DNA from: Pinus tabuliformis
Lineage: Eukaryota; Streptophyta; Pinopsida; Pinales; Pinaceae
DNA: 64,000 bases
Assembly: GCA_031772625.1 (NCBI GenBank)
Contig: CM062816.1
Coordinates: 829,796,556-829,860,555, forward strand
Direction of reading: 5' to 3'
A program made the position numbers and the translations under genes. Below are positions 1-10,329 of the stretch, piece by piece (the first letter of the stretch is position 1; each line of letters starts with the position of its first letter). Under the pieces are notes generated by a model, which was given only the letters and a program-made list of their open reading frames with translations, made no database searches and was not told the origin of the DNA.

Positions 1-699
1 ATTCGGTATCTTTCTTCATAATACTTATTAATTTAGGTGCATTTTTCTTTTTTTAATTCATACTTAATAGCAATATCTGGTCAAATAGCAATATCATTAA
101 ACTGTACCAAATAATTTTATGTACAAATTAATGTTTTGGAATTATACATAAAGTTTAGAGTTACTTATCCTACACAATAGACATTATCATCAATGTAAAT
201 AAAACAAAACCCTAACATATCGATATGACATTGTAAAGTTAAAAACTTTTAATTAAAATATAAATTGAAATTCCCGACCAAATACATCATTAAAGTATGA
301 CTTGGAAGAAATGTAAGCTATGACTTTTGGTTTGTTCCTTAATATCCTTACACTCCTAAAAATGCATTATGTTCAAAATAGGACTTGGAAGAAATGTAAG
401 CTATGACTTTTGAGACATTTCCTTTATCAAGGTTCCCTTTTTACACCACATTTTGTTATTTCATATCCCGCTACTTGGACTTTGGGACATTACCATTTTG
501 GATGTTTCATTATGATTTTTTTGGTACTTAATCATGGCTAAACATTAAAGACTCTAAGTAAGACACTACACTCAATTGTTTCATGGATTTTTATTTTTCT
601 TTAATATATATAGAGAAATTATTCAGCTGCATTATATTATTTATATTCATGTATTTTTTATTTAATTAATTAATGGAAAAGATTAATATAATTTAATTA
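1..699. other. AT-rich stretch without a recognised gene
   Basis: Very AT-rich sequence with no open frame of note and no LTR end, primer site or protein motif that I can recognise. The only structure I see is a 31 bp direct repeat listed separately and a short repeated AATAGCAATATC near positions 67-95. It may be the promoter side or flank of something outside the window, but nothing supports that. Confidence 0.5.
299..412. repeat. 31 bp direct repeat, two copies 83 bp apart
   Basis: The 31 bases at 299-329, beginning GACTTGGAAGAAATG, recur without change at 382-412. The sequence between them is AT-rich and not repeated further. This could be a local duplication; no element family is recognised. 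Confidence 0.8.
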
Positions 700-1137
700 T
701 TAAATAGTAATGATATCATATCCAAGACCTATTATGTGCTTGTTGTTGACAATCTCTTCCCAATTTCTAATGATTGTCTTGGGAAGTGCAGACTGAACTT
801 CCTCACCTGTATTCAAATATGTTTCTAAAATGAGCATTTGATCTGAATCAACCTCAACATTATTGATTTGATGACTTGGTGGCTGCTGATAGGATCCTGT
901 TTCAAAGTCATATAGGGGATTGTTCTGAACAAAAACAAGTTTAGAAAGATGTATTTTTTGTTGTAACTCATCTCTCTGTAACTGTGATTCAAGTTGTAAA
1001 AAATCTATATTCTCTTGTGCATTTTTTGAAAAGGTTTGAATATCAGAAAGAGTGTCCTTGTTGATTTTAACTGTGCTTTCAGCAGTAGATACAATTAGAT
1101 TTCTCAATAACTCTAATAATTTTTCAATTTGAGCCAT
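700..1137 (-). CDS. Hypothetical 145-residue protein, family unknown
   Basis: An uninterrupted 145-codon frame starting at an ATG in a favourable context (TTATGGC). Residues about 1-70 are rich in L, E, Q, K and look like an amphipathic coiled coil; the C-terminal half is acidic and polar with an isoleucine-rich tail. I see no signal peptide, membrane segment, zinc knuckle or catalytic motif. An A/T-rich stretch about 90 bp upstream on the minus strand could be a TATA box. It stays open in a window where almost every other frame is broken, so it may be a real small gene, an exon, or an accessory frame of an unrecognised element. I do not recognise it and assign no function. Confidence 0.35.
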   Translation of the reverse strand: MAQIEKLLELLRNLIVSTAESTVKINKDTLSDIQTFSKNAQENIDFLQLESQLQRDELQQKIHLSKLVFVQNNPLYDFETGSYQQPPSHQINNVEVDSDQMLILETYLNTGEEVQSALPKTIIRNWEEIVNNKHIIGLGYDIITI

Positions 1138-3015
1138 AACAAGTGCACCGAATCAATAATCAATGTACAATAGTTCTTAAGGAAGACTATACAAATGACT
1201 AAAGAATCACAACTTTATTTTATGCATACGTATACTTCTATCTTAGCGTTGGTTTATCCCAATATAATGCAAGACTGAATATCTATGAATGCACTTATAG
1301 ATAATTTTCCTTGTGACTTGTAGGTCGCAAAGATAAGAAGCCAATGGCTGCAACAACAACGATGTTAGCAACTCAACTCCCCATGATGAATGACTATTGT
1401 GCAGGGTATATATATCCCTTCTATATTTTATTCTCACAGTGATTGAAGCAATAGACCAGATCCACTTTGAATAGGCGCTCGCAACACCGACTTTGACTCG
1501 AGACCCTCTCGCAGGAAATGGATGTGCTCTCTCATGGGAGTGTGCTAGTTTAGACAAACAATTCTTGCTCAGGCTTAGTCACAAGCATCCAATATTGATA
1601 GTCCCCAAATAGTAACACAATTATTTAGAGTCAAATATTTTGAAAATACCCCAACCTTAGTCTTCAATCGCTTTGAAATGCAAACAATCGCTCTAATTCT
1701 TCCCATGTTCAATCATGTTCAACACAAAAACCAAGACTAAATTTGAGACCAAGTGTAACATCTTGTGCACAAAATTTGGAACCATCAAAAAGTCACAAAG
1801 ACAAAGGAAACAAAGAAACATTATGTCATAAATAACAAGCTAGCTATAAAACCTTCATGAATTTACAAAACTTTTGCAACACATTTTGGAAAACAAAACC
1901 ACCAAGAACTCCCCACACACCTCAACTAACAAATCAAAATGACTCCTTTCCAAATTAAATATTAAGAACCAAGTGCAATATTATCCACTACTATCCATGA
2001 AAAAGCATTTCTATGCTTCCACGAGCCTGAACCTTCCACTGCACATTGAATACTACTGAAGTGCTACATGAAAGCTTGGCCAGGTATATGGTAACTTGAA
2101 TTGTCAATGCATTGGCTCGAAGACACCAAGAGTAATAAAGACACTCAATGACATAGAGATACACCTAGTGCCATTTGATTTCAGCTTGCAGATAATGTCG
2201 ATATCACCTAAAGCAGTTGATTCTTTTCAATAGTCGTCGAAATACCAACAAAGTTGATAACGATCCAACATTGTCCTGAACAACGATTGAAATTCTCATT
2301 ATTTGTTTGGACGATATTTATGAAACTTGGTACGCTATAAGAAGAATGGATGACTCAAAGCTTATAAAGCTTTCAAATGTTCTCAAGGCTCAAATTTGAT
2401 AAGTCCTTGCAGCAAGTCTATAAGTAGTACATTTGAATGGTTCAGAATTAGGTTGTTGTGATGAGGGCAACAATGCTTGAATGCCCAAAAACCAAATGCC
2501 AACGAGAATTTTGTAATAAAATTCAAACTTCAATATTGTATAATGAACCATCAAGACCCTATCCAAGAAGTCGAGGCTCACTACAGTGTGGTCTATTCAT
2601 GAAAAAATGAAACAAGAATATACATATTGTATTTCCTGGCCTCAGACAACCGACCTAGAGTCAAATTGTTCTAGTGAACCATCACAGTGCACAAAATCAG
2701 CATTGCATTATGCCTAGTCTCCCAACCATGCATTCAGACTCATGGTTATATCCATATTGTTCCAGTGAGTTTATAGAAGAAGATAACCAAGAGAGATAGT
2801 TGTAATCATGGTTTCAAGCTACCAAAAGGCTTCATTCAAGTCACGAGTTTGAAACAAGTTTCTCGGTATTGGGTCTAGAATCCATGGGCGTTGATGGTAA
2901 TGGATAGTGTGTTACAACACCAATACACAAATAAAAAAGTCATTCACTATGCCTGAGTATATTAGGGTGCAACCTCACTGGAAAAGAAAGGAGAAATGTT
3001 ATGCAAAAACCGTTA
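1138..3015. other. Unassigned sequence left of element A
   Basis: About 1.9 kb with only short frames that look like chance. I found no LTR ends, primer site, polymerase motifs or tandem repeats. This is the flank into which element A inserted: its last five bases (3016-3020, TTTTT) match those just past the other end of A, so it was once continuous with 34930 onward. Confidence 0.5.
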
Positions 3016-3020
3016 TTTTT

Positions 3021-3622
3021 TTATCCGAACTTAAACAGGAATGAAACAAATCACAGATATAACCATAAATACAAAGATGCAACAGAAATAACACTTCATT
3101 TCATTAATATCAAATACTAAAATATGCTTACAAATATAATCGAAATAAACTAGCTCGGGCAATGGTAGCTTATATCTGAGAAAAGATGTGGCGACTACAT
3201 GCCTCTGAACTGTGTTACAATGAGGCTCGAAGGCCTATTTATTATTGAGAAACAATGGAAAACCCTAAACATCCAAAAACCTAACCCTAGGATATGAAGC
3301 GCCAAAAATATGGGCCCCGTTTGGGTAAATTGGTACATCAACTTCTTCGGGTCGTAACTTTGGCATATGATCTTTGTTTGACATGCACAATAGAAAGATC
3401 TAACAAAGGACTACAACTTTCGAATGCAAACATGAGTCAAAGACTCAGGTTTGCTTGATTTTCCCAAAAAAGGTCGTTTAGGGCCTCAAAACGACTCTAG
3501 AAGTTTAGAACCCGAAAAAATGCCAAAAATAGTAAATTGTGCTACAATTAAGGAAAATAAAAGAGACAGTGTTGGGAGTCCAAGTGGAATAGGTGGGTGG
3601 CCACAAATATTCACCTGGATCA
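3021..3622 (-). repeat. 3' LTR of element A
   Basis: About 600 bp, alignable by eye along its length with 34310-34924 and with both LTRs of element D. On the minus strand it starts TGATCCAGGTG. The expected terminal CA is damaged (plus-strand start TTATCC instead of TGATCC). Outer flank TTTTT. Confidence 0.9.
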
Positions 3623-3637
3623 ATCCTCCCCCCTTAG
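3623..3637 (-). other. Polypurine tract of element A
   Basis: On the minus strand the bases just upstream of the 3' LTR read CCTAAGGGGGGAGGAT, a purine run where the plus-strand DNA primer is expected. The same place in element D reads AAGGGGGAAGGAA. Confidence 0.75.
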
Positions 3638-3819
3638 GAAGCAATGGTCCCCATTGCGTTGAGTGCCTCCATGAGATGGGGAAACTTCTACTGAACTTGG
3701 TCCCTGGTGAGCCACATGCCTTGGTGCAGGAGTTGGCCAACTTTGAAAACCTGATATATTTGGATCTTTTGCTAGCGAGCGTTCTTGATTTGTGTGTTCA
3801 TGATCCAATCAGTTGTGGC

Positions 3820-5095
3820 CTATTCCATGTAGTTTGGGTTTAACTCTATTGCCGTGAGTTGTTTTGCAATTTCTAATGTGTCGAGTAATAGTGGGAAGTA
3901 TGGTCGAAGGTGGTCCACATTGAACACTGGGTACAGGGCAAGGAATGGGGGAATTATAAGCTCAAAATCATTGTCTCCCATAGCCTTGGTAATGGTGTAA
4001 GTCCCATATCGGAGTGGGCGAAGCTTGCGATGGGGTCTAGCAAGGCACTCCTTCTGCAAATGTAGCCAAACTTTGTCACCCACCTGGAACTTGTGTGGAA
4101 CCCGATGTTGATCATGGTGTTGCTTGTACTTAGCATTGGCTCTATCCAATATATCATGGACTTGTTGGAAGATGTGTTGAATGCACTCAATGAAGTTGTT
4201 AGCCCTATTGGCTTCGAACTGGATGTGAGCTGAATCTGCCTGAGTAGATACAAATGGTATGGCCACATCAATGGGACATAATGGTTGAAATACTAGCCCT
4301 ACCTGAAAGGGTTTGGGCCCGTTGAGCTATGGAGATCTTTGTCGTAGTTGTTCTGGACATAGGGGAGGCTTTCATCCCATGTGTGTCAATGCTTCGAGTT
4401 GTACATGCACAGAATGTGTACGATCATCATGTTGATGACCTTTATTTGGCTATCATTTTGGGGATGGAAAGTCATGAATCTAGTAAGTTTGGTATCTAGC
4501 ATCGACCAGAGACTTGACCAAAATGCACTTAGGAATTTGCTAACCCGATATGAGATAATGGACTGTGGGATCCCAAAGTGTACCGACACTCGCTCAAATA
4601 AGAGCTTAGTAGTGGCCTCTAATGTGATACTCTTCTTGTAGGCCACCATAATGGCCATCTTAGAGAAGCTGTCGATGACCACGAAAACACAGTCATTGTC
4701 GTGCTTAGTAGAAGGAAGGCCCGACATGTAATCCGTGGAGATAGATTCCCAAGGTCGACTAGAAGTAAGTAGAGGAGTATATAGGCCTTGCTTCAGCTAA
4801 TAAAAATACTTCTACAACACTGCCACTATTTTCTCTACTCTGAAATGTCCAGTGACCCGACTATAGTGCGCCTCCCAAATCATCTTGGCACGCTCGCTTG
4901 AAGGAACACGGACATGTCCCAAGTGGCATAACAGTGCATCCTGGAGGTGAAAATTTAGAACTTTCTTACCTTCCAGGAGTGTCTGGTATGTGTTGTCGAA
5001 TTCTAGATCACTCTTATAAAGGTGTGGCCACCCTAAAGTCTCATGCCCACAAGAGTCGAGCACAGTGATCAGTGCCATGACTAGTGGTCGGTTGA
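3820..5095 (-). pseudogene. Integrase portion of element A
   Basis: Integrase inserts retrotransposon cDNA into the host genome. On the minus strand three broken frames follow the family order: zinc-binding N-terminal region (5078-4812, with the AHYSRVTGHF block), catalytic core (4727-4386, FVVIDSFSKMA then FGIPQSIIS) and a C-terminal domain (4266-3820, KFQVGDKVWLHLQ, then FNVDHLRPYF). The second catalytic Asp is replaced (SYR where SDR is usual) and the catalytic Glu is Lys (QIKVIN where QTEVVN is usual). Stops separate the pieces. The upstream end at 5095 is the B insertion; the missing junction to RNase H lies at 19487. Confidence 0.85.
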
Positions 5096-5223
5096 TGTCA
5101 CACGGAATAAGTCGATCTTGCGGACAAGATAGACCTTCCTAGAATCTAAAGAAGACATAATGACAAGCAAACCAATCACACACTATCTTTCTCTAAATAT
5201 GCTTTTATAAACAAAGGAAAACA
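5096..5223 (-). repeat. 3' LTR of element B (128 bp)
   Basis: Plus-strand start TGTCACACGG and end GGAAAACA match 19360-19486 with scattered differences and a small indel. The sequence beyond 5223 no longer matches the other copy, so the LTR really is this short. Confidence 0.88.
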
Positions 5224-6527
5224 AGTGTTTTAGGCCTACCTTAGGTCCAACGCAAGTTTGTGGAAGCCTTCGCTCCTTCGATCCAAATGAGCTCCCTTGT
5301 CGCGAATCTGCAAACACAAACAAGAAAACAAATTAAATAGCACCTGAAAAGCCAATATCATAAAACATATTTAACATGAAAGTCAAGGAATTCATGAAAC
5401 AAATGACATGAGACAATTTGTTGAGAGAAATGAGTCTGATTGTATTAATTCAAATCAAAGAAGAACTTTACAACCTGTGCTTTGACACTGTACAAGCTCC
5501 TCCCAGGGTCCAGCAAGAAGTCTCCTCTACTTTGACAAGTTTTACTCTCTTCCCAATGAAGCCAAAAAGGTATGTGATCTCTCCTTTCAAGCTCAACTAG
5601 AAAGTCTTAATTTCACCAGCATTTACCCTCAAAAATGTTCAGCTTCCAACCTCCCTAGCAACCATCCCAATGCCTGAATTTATAGTGCAATGGAGGGAAG
5701 TTACTAGGTCCTCCTTCAAAGGGATAGCTCCTCTCATCAAGGGATTAGCTCCTTCTCTTTTGGGATGCATGAACCACCTAAGAGCGGCCAATCCACGTCA
5801 AAATTCCTTCTAGAATCATCTAGAATTAACCCAAAGTGAGTTTTTTAGAATAAACTTGCGCCTTTTTTACTTTCACAGGGGTCCGCACCCACACCTTTAG
5901 GGACAGAGCGGGAAGGTCCGCAGTTTTTGTAAACAGAAGGTGCGGGACCGCAGGCAACAGTGATAGAAAGTGCGAAACCAGAGCTTTATTGATTTTTAAT
6001 GTCTTTCTCTCATTTTCAAAGCTTGACTTGAAGAGCTGAGGTCTGAGACTTGCTTAGGAGGACAATACAAGTGATGATAGACCCATACTGACTGCAAATA
6101 ATCATGGTGACGATATTTTTGTGTAACAAATTGCCCCCTAAAGTGCGAAGTCTGTAGTAGATGAGGATTTCATTTATCATTTAGGAAGAGTGAAGTACTT
6201 TATCATTTCGAGGATCATCTTGTGGAGAGCCCGGTTGGAACTTGTAAAAACATTCAATGCAAGATATATATATGAGATCATATCATCGTTGAGGTAGGCA
6301 TTCCCATACTCAGATCAAAACTGACTTAGAAAACTAACTACTGCTCTGATACAGGAATGATCTTGTAATACATCACAAGTATAGACTCATGTGGACACAG
6401 TATGGACACAGCCATCTGTTTATGAATAGTCCATTATATAATGAATACAAAATTCCTCGCAGCCTGGATTGTGGAAACTAGATCCAGGGTCTTCATTTCT
6501 TCTTCCCGAAACAGTACGATTCTATCC

Positions 6528-6800
6528 ATGCGAATGAATGTGTTGAAGTCGAATATGGTAGAAACCACTTGATTACCAGTCAATGATGTAAACTGTTAAC
6601 AAGTGTGAGAAAAACCACCAGTGATGTCAATGGCTCTCAAAGTACCCAGTACAATCCATGAGATGTGAATAAATGTGTTGATGTCGAACATGTCATGGAA
6701 TCCTTTGATCGAAGGTCAATGATGCAACCTGTCGTCAAAGGCGAGAAACCTGCCATTGAGGCATGCAGATCCCAAGGTACTGATGATTTCTAGATCATCT
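6528..6800. repeat. Degenerate tandem repeat, period about 135 bp
   Basis: ATGCGAATGAATGTGTTGAAG at 6528 recurs as ATGTGAATAAATGTGTTGATG at 6663, and the following bases (GTCGAA..ATG, later GTCAATGATG and GAGAAA) also recur in order. Weaker echoes near 6808 and 7083 suggest more, older copies. Confidence 0.65.
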
Positions 6801-7591
6801 TTCTAGATAATGAGCTGAAGTCGATAGAAAGCGATCCGTCGCCGGCAAGCCCACAACACAAAATCATAGATCAAGTTGAAGAAATTTAGTTGCAAGGACT
6901 GACTCAGGGATGGTCAAGATGGATGACAGATATTTTGTAGATGAATGGCTTATTGGCAGTGACCTCTTGAACACATAATGACACAACAGATGGCTTGGTG
7001 ACAATTGACCCAAAGTTAATACCCAGAAACCAGCTGAAGACTTTCAATGTGGTTTGATCAACTGTTAGGCAAAGGATTTCCCAACCCAGGTGAATAAAAG
7101 TGTTGTGTTCAAGAGTGGTTACAAAGTATGACAAACAGGCTCATTTTTCTCTCTTTTCCCCCACCATTTCTGGCAAGTACCTCTTTATTTTTGACAAGCT
7201 TGAGGAGGATAACATTTGCTTGATTGTAAGCTCATCCTTCGGATGAGTCCAATTTAGTTTAAATTCGAACCCTAAGAAGGAGTGGTTTGTTCCTGTTTGT
7301 AATTGAACAGGTCCTTTACTGTGAAATTTTAACGAGTCTAGTATAGGAGAAACTCGGCGTTTTTCAATTTTAGAGAGTCTGAAAAAACTTAAGAAGACTC
7401 CAGGGTTGACCTTTTTCATAAATTTGTGTCTCCCAAGCCCGAAAAAGTATAAAATAATACTTGAGAGAACCGCTTGATATTTTCGACCAAGGAGTACTTT
7501 TCGTAATTAGTGCCCTTGATCCAAAAAAGTAAAAAAGCGATCAATGACACGTCATTTTATAACCAATATCGAATTTGAAACGACAAAAATC

Positions 7592-7770
7592 CGGCAATCT
7601 TTTCATGTTTTTACAGTCATAAAAGAGTTGTAAGTGGACCGCATTTTAGTTCCATTTTAACGAGTTTAAAAGAAAAAACTCGGCAATCTTTTCATGTTTC
7701 AGGAGTCAGAAAAGAGCTTAAAGGTGACTCTAAATGTTTTTTTCGTTGAGAATGATAGATTTCGCCTGAA
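7592..7770. repeat. Degenerate tandem repeat, period 89 bp
   Basis: CGGCAATCTTTTCATGTTT occurs at 7592 and again at 7681, each followed by AGTCA.AAAAGAG. A more diverged version (GAAACTCGGCGTTTTTCAA) lies near 7350. The repeat sits just upstream of the antisense gene promoter. Confidence 0.65.
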
Positions 7771-7896
7771 TAATCCGTTATCCTGAACAAAAACGCAAAC
7801 ATTACTCATACCTGTTTGAAATGGATAAAAATGTTGCAAAAATACCTTTCCAAAGTGAAACATAAACAAATTTGCAATTTATTTACTCAAAAAACT

Positions 7897-7906
7897 TATA
7901 AAAAGG
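7897..7906 (+). promoter_or_regulatory. TATA box candidate for the antisense gene of B
   Basis: TATAAAAAGG on the plus strand, a strong match to the plant TATA consensus, about 130 bp upstream of a good splice donor at 8028 and 467 bp upstream of the inferred ATG at 8364. It supports independent transcription opposite to the gag-pol strand. Not proven by sequence alone. Confidence 0.5.
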
Positions 7907-8027
7907 CTTTCGTCAATTCATTTTTACCGTTTGAATTTTGGGTGAGAAAATAGTGCTTTTGTTCATAAAACTTCCCGTGAAGATTGTGGAAAATCCAACC
8001 GTCGGAATCGAACGCCGTCTTCTCCAG

Positions 8028-8353
8028 GTAATCCACATCATCCTACTCTTCATTTTTAACCGTTTCATTTCTTGTTTTAGGTTTTTATTTCATTTTTTGG
8101 AGGGTTTTTAGGCTTAAAACCCGCGCGCAGGGGCCCGCAGGCGTAACACTGCCAGCCCGCGGACCCCAACTTTTTCTCAATGGGGAAAAAGTCAAGGGTC
8201 CGCACCTTCCATGTAGGCAAGGTGCGGACCCACGCACTGTGTCTAACCCAGAGGGTGCGGTCCTCGCAACAAGGTTTTTAACCCAAAAATTCTCAAAATT
8301 GACCCAAACAAATTAATTTCTAGCATTCTAATTTGTCTTTTTACTTGATGCAG
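8028..8353 (+). other. Predicted 5' UTR intron of the antisense gene
   Basis: Donor CTCCAG|GTAATC at 8027/8028 and acceptor TTACTTGATGCAG|AG at 8353/8354, the latter behind a T-rich stretch, bound a 326 bp GT-AG intron. The ATG lies ten bases into the next exon. A 13 bp hairpin lies inside it. Confidence 0.5.
8196..8231. repeat. Perfect 13 bp hairpin with 10-base loop
   Basis: GGGTCCGCACCTT (8196-8208) is the exact reverse complement of AAGGTGCGGACCC (8219-8231). It is strongly G/C-rich in AT-rich surroundings. Its words (GGTCCGCA, GGTGCGG) recur at 5880-5945 and 19105-19210 within element B. Confidence 0.85.
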
Positions 8354-8363
8354 AGAGTAAATC

Positions 8364-9570
8364 ATGCTAGATTGGCGTGAACGAGAGCATGAGGACGTGG
8401 ATCTAGCCTCGTTGAATCACCAACCTTCGATCGATGCATTGAAGGCCTGCGGCTTGTACAAATTCTGAGCCATACCTGGCATGAGGGCTCAGGTGGATTT
8501 CTTATAGTGGCCGGTTGACAGATGGAGCATACAGGACCAATGCTTCTTCATTGGTGGCCACCAGCTTGAAATCGAGCCGGCAGACATTTATTTCTTGACT
8601 GGTTTGCCTAAGAGAGGTGAAGACTTGACTCTATTTAGGACTAGGCCAGGTGGCCAGTCTGTCGATAGCCTCCGGCTAGAGTTCTGCAACAGCCAGGCTA
8701 GAGACAAAGGGATAGACATAAAAACCATATCCCTTCCTGAACTCATGGTGATCGCGTTTACTGTCACCAGACTTTGCGGGAGTGTCGCATTACATATTGC
8801 CACCAGATCCCAGATGCGGATGGCAGCTGACTTCTTTCGAGGCACCATCTTCAACTGGTGCGATGCTGTGTTGGCCAATGTGAAAGGCCAACTGACCAGA
8901 GCCAAGAATGGACAACTAAAGACCTTTGGTTATGGGGCTTTGGTTCTGAGCTTTGGTCTGGAGAGGGTTCCTATGTTGATCTCACAGTACCTTACTGTTG
9001 GAGCTGGGCTTCCTCGAGAGCCCAAACTGATGTGATGGGTTGCAGTTATGGCCCGTCATCCGGATGAGGGGACAGAGGTTGTTCGATTCAAACCTGAGTA
9101 TTTCCAGTGGTTGGAAAACTAGGTTTTTTCTATTCAGGACTTCCCTTACGCTGGGGTGGATTTTCGTGGTGACCCAGACATGGTTCTTCCACCAGGAGAG
9201 CAATGGGATGACTCAGGTACAATCATTTTCAACATTTTTCCTATTTTAAATTTTTTATTTTTCTATCGTCCCAAAATTGATAGTAAAAGTTTCAAATGCA
9301 GATGTGGGTCCACAACGACCAGCCACTCTCCATCCTTACGAGAGGAAACAACCAGTTGCAGCCGCGCCAGCCCCACAGGATGAATCAGCAGAGATTTTGG
9401 CCGAGTTGGAGAGTCATCTAGAGCGCTTGACAGGAGATATTCCGGAGACCACCATAGATGACATTCCTCGTCGACTTCATCACTATGTGATTGGGGTCCC
9501 AGGACCTTTTAGGAGGTTCCTTTGCAAGGTGGCCCGTGCAGTGGTTTCTTATCGAGATCATCACCAATGA
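8364..9570 (+). pseudogene. Antisense accessory gene of element B, two coding exons
   Basis: Encoded opposite to gag-pol, between the second RNase H and the 3' LTR. Coding exons 8364-9216 (853 nt) and 9302-9570 (269 nt) join to exactly 374 codons including the stop, and the frame is kept across the 85 bp intron. Four in-frame stops break it at 8466, 8505, 9033 and 9120; at least three are one change from TGG or CGA. Visible blocks include RWSIQDQCFF, LEIEPADIYFLTGLPKRGED and DIPRRLHHYVIGVPGP. The layout (W..., then a GLP block) recalls the plant mobile domain found in some plant transposable elements, but that is only a resemblance. Plant Tat-lineage elements are known to carry antisense accessory frames at this position. 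No longer functional as read. Confidence 0.65.
9217..9301 (+). other. Predicted 85 bp coding intron of the antisense gene
   Basis: Donor ACTCAG|GTACAA and acceptor TTTCAAATGCAG|ATGTGG with a T-rich, AT-rich body. Splicing keeps the reading frame (phase 1) and joins two regions that look coding on both sides. Size and composition suit a short plant intron. Confidence 0.65.
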
Positions 9571-9694
9571 TAGGATGATCGCCTATTGCGGGCACATATG
9601 ACATTTTTGTTTTTTGTACTTATCATTTTTGCCGATCATAAGGTGTTTTTCAACCTATGATCGAGGACGATGTATTTTTTGACACACTCCTATC

Positions 9695-9711
9695 TATATA
9701 TATATATATAT
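9695..9711. repeat. (TA)n microsatellite
   Basis: Seventeen bases of alternating TA between the convergent 3' ends of the antisense gene and the second RNase H. Confidence 0.9.
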
Positions 9712-9772
9712 CACTATTACCGGCTTATCTTGTAAATCATGTTATGGAATGATTTTAAATTTACATGTATGA

Positions 9773-10216
9773 TTATTGCAAATGTCTACTTAACATTCGA
9801 GAAGCAATTGCATCTGCTAATGTGTTTAAAGATCTTGGAATATGCTGATATTCAATATAATCAAATTCACGTTCCAAGAGACGCACTCTCAAAAATAATC
9901 TCAATAACACTGGATTTCTAATGGCATACACTCTATTAAGTTGTAATACAACGAGTTCAGAATCTAACCTCACTATCAAACTCCGAATCCCAAATGAAAT
10001 AGATTCAGATAATAATTCAATCACTGCACTATACTCGGCAATGTTGTTCGTTGTTTGACCGAGGCTTACCCCATGCATAGATACTAACTCATCAGAGGGC
10101 GCATAGATAACCCAAGCTGCGGAAGAAATGTTCCGTGTATTACGACAAGCACCATTAGCGAAACCAATGTATGTTTGGAGAGGCATCGACATCTGCAATA
10201 TCAAGAGTAAAACCAA
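9773..10216 (-). CDS. Second (plant-type) RNase H of element B, located after IN
   Basis: An intact 147-codon frame. RNase H removes RNA from RNA/DNA hybrids during reverse transcription; plant Tat-lineage elements carry an extra copy of cellular or archaeal type besides the one fused to RT. Blocks in order: GFANGACRNTRN, TTNNIAEYSAVIELL (Glu), SLIVRLDSELVV (Asp), HIPRSLNTLADAIAS (Asp). The first acidic residue of the family, usually in a DGA motif, reads NGA here, so activity is doubtful. The likely start is the ATG at 10192, which directly follows TTGATATTGCAG, a good splice acceptor. It lies in a different frame from the upstream pol and 114 bp beyond its stop. No internal stop despite decay elsewhere. 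Confidence 0.85.
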   Translation of the reverse strand: MVLLLILQMSMPLQTYIGFANGACRNTRNISSAAWVIYAPSDELVSMHGVSLGQTTNNIAEYSAVIELLSESISFGIRSLIVRLDSELVVLQLNRVYAIRNPVLLRLFLRVRLLEREFDYIEYQHIPRSLNTLADAIASRMLSRHLQ

Positions 10217-10329
10217 GATAAGCAGGAATAATGACGAAAAACACTCTCTAAGCTAAGCACACTGTTTAAACTAAAAAACACCAGCTAGAAAGAAAAACTA
10301 TCCTAACTAAAAATCTCCATACCCATCCT

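Larger units (their letters stand above)
5224..7896. other. 3' non-coding region of element B
   Basis: About 2.7 kb between the 3' LTR and the promoter of the antisense gene. I see no convincing coding frame; the minus-strand frames at 6904-7134 and 7141-7419 show no known motif and overlap degenerate repeats. It contains a roughly 135 bp repeat and an 89 bp repeat (listed separately) and a G/C-rich patch at 5880-5945 with GGTCCGCA and GGTGCGG words also found at 8105-8265 and 19105-19210. Repeat-bearing 3' regions are typical of Tat-lineage elements. Confidence 0.6.

Noticed and set aside
1243..1557. Minus-strand frame of 104 codons, and a tRNA B-box-like GACTCGAGACC near 1478
   Set aside because: No coding motif; the B box lacks a matching A box at the right distance and no tRNA fold is evident, so neither a tRNA nor a SINE is supported.
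3451..3843. Plus-strand frame of 130 codons
   Set aside because: It lies antisense across the 3' LTR and integrase end of element A, with no known motif; a shadow.
6904..7419. Two minus-strand frames as coding sequence of B
   Set aside because: They overlap degenerate tandem repeats and show no motif; likely chance.
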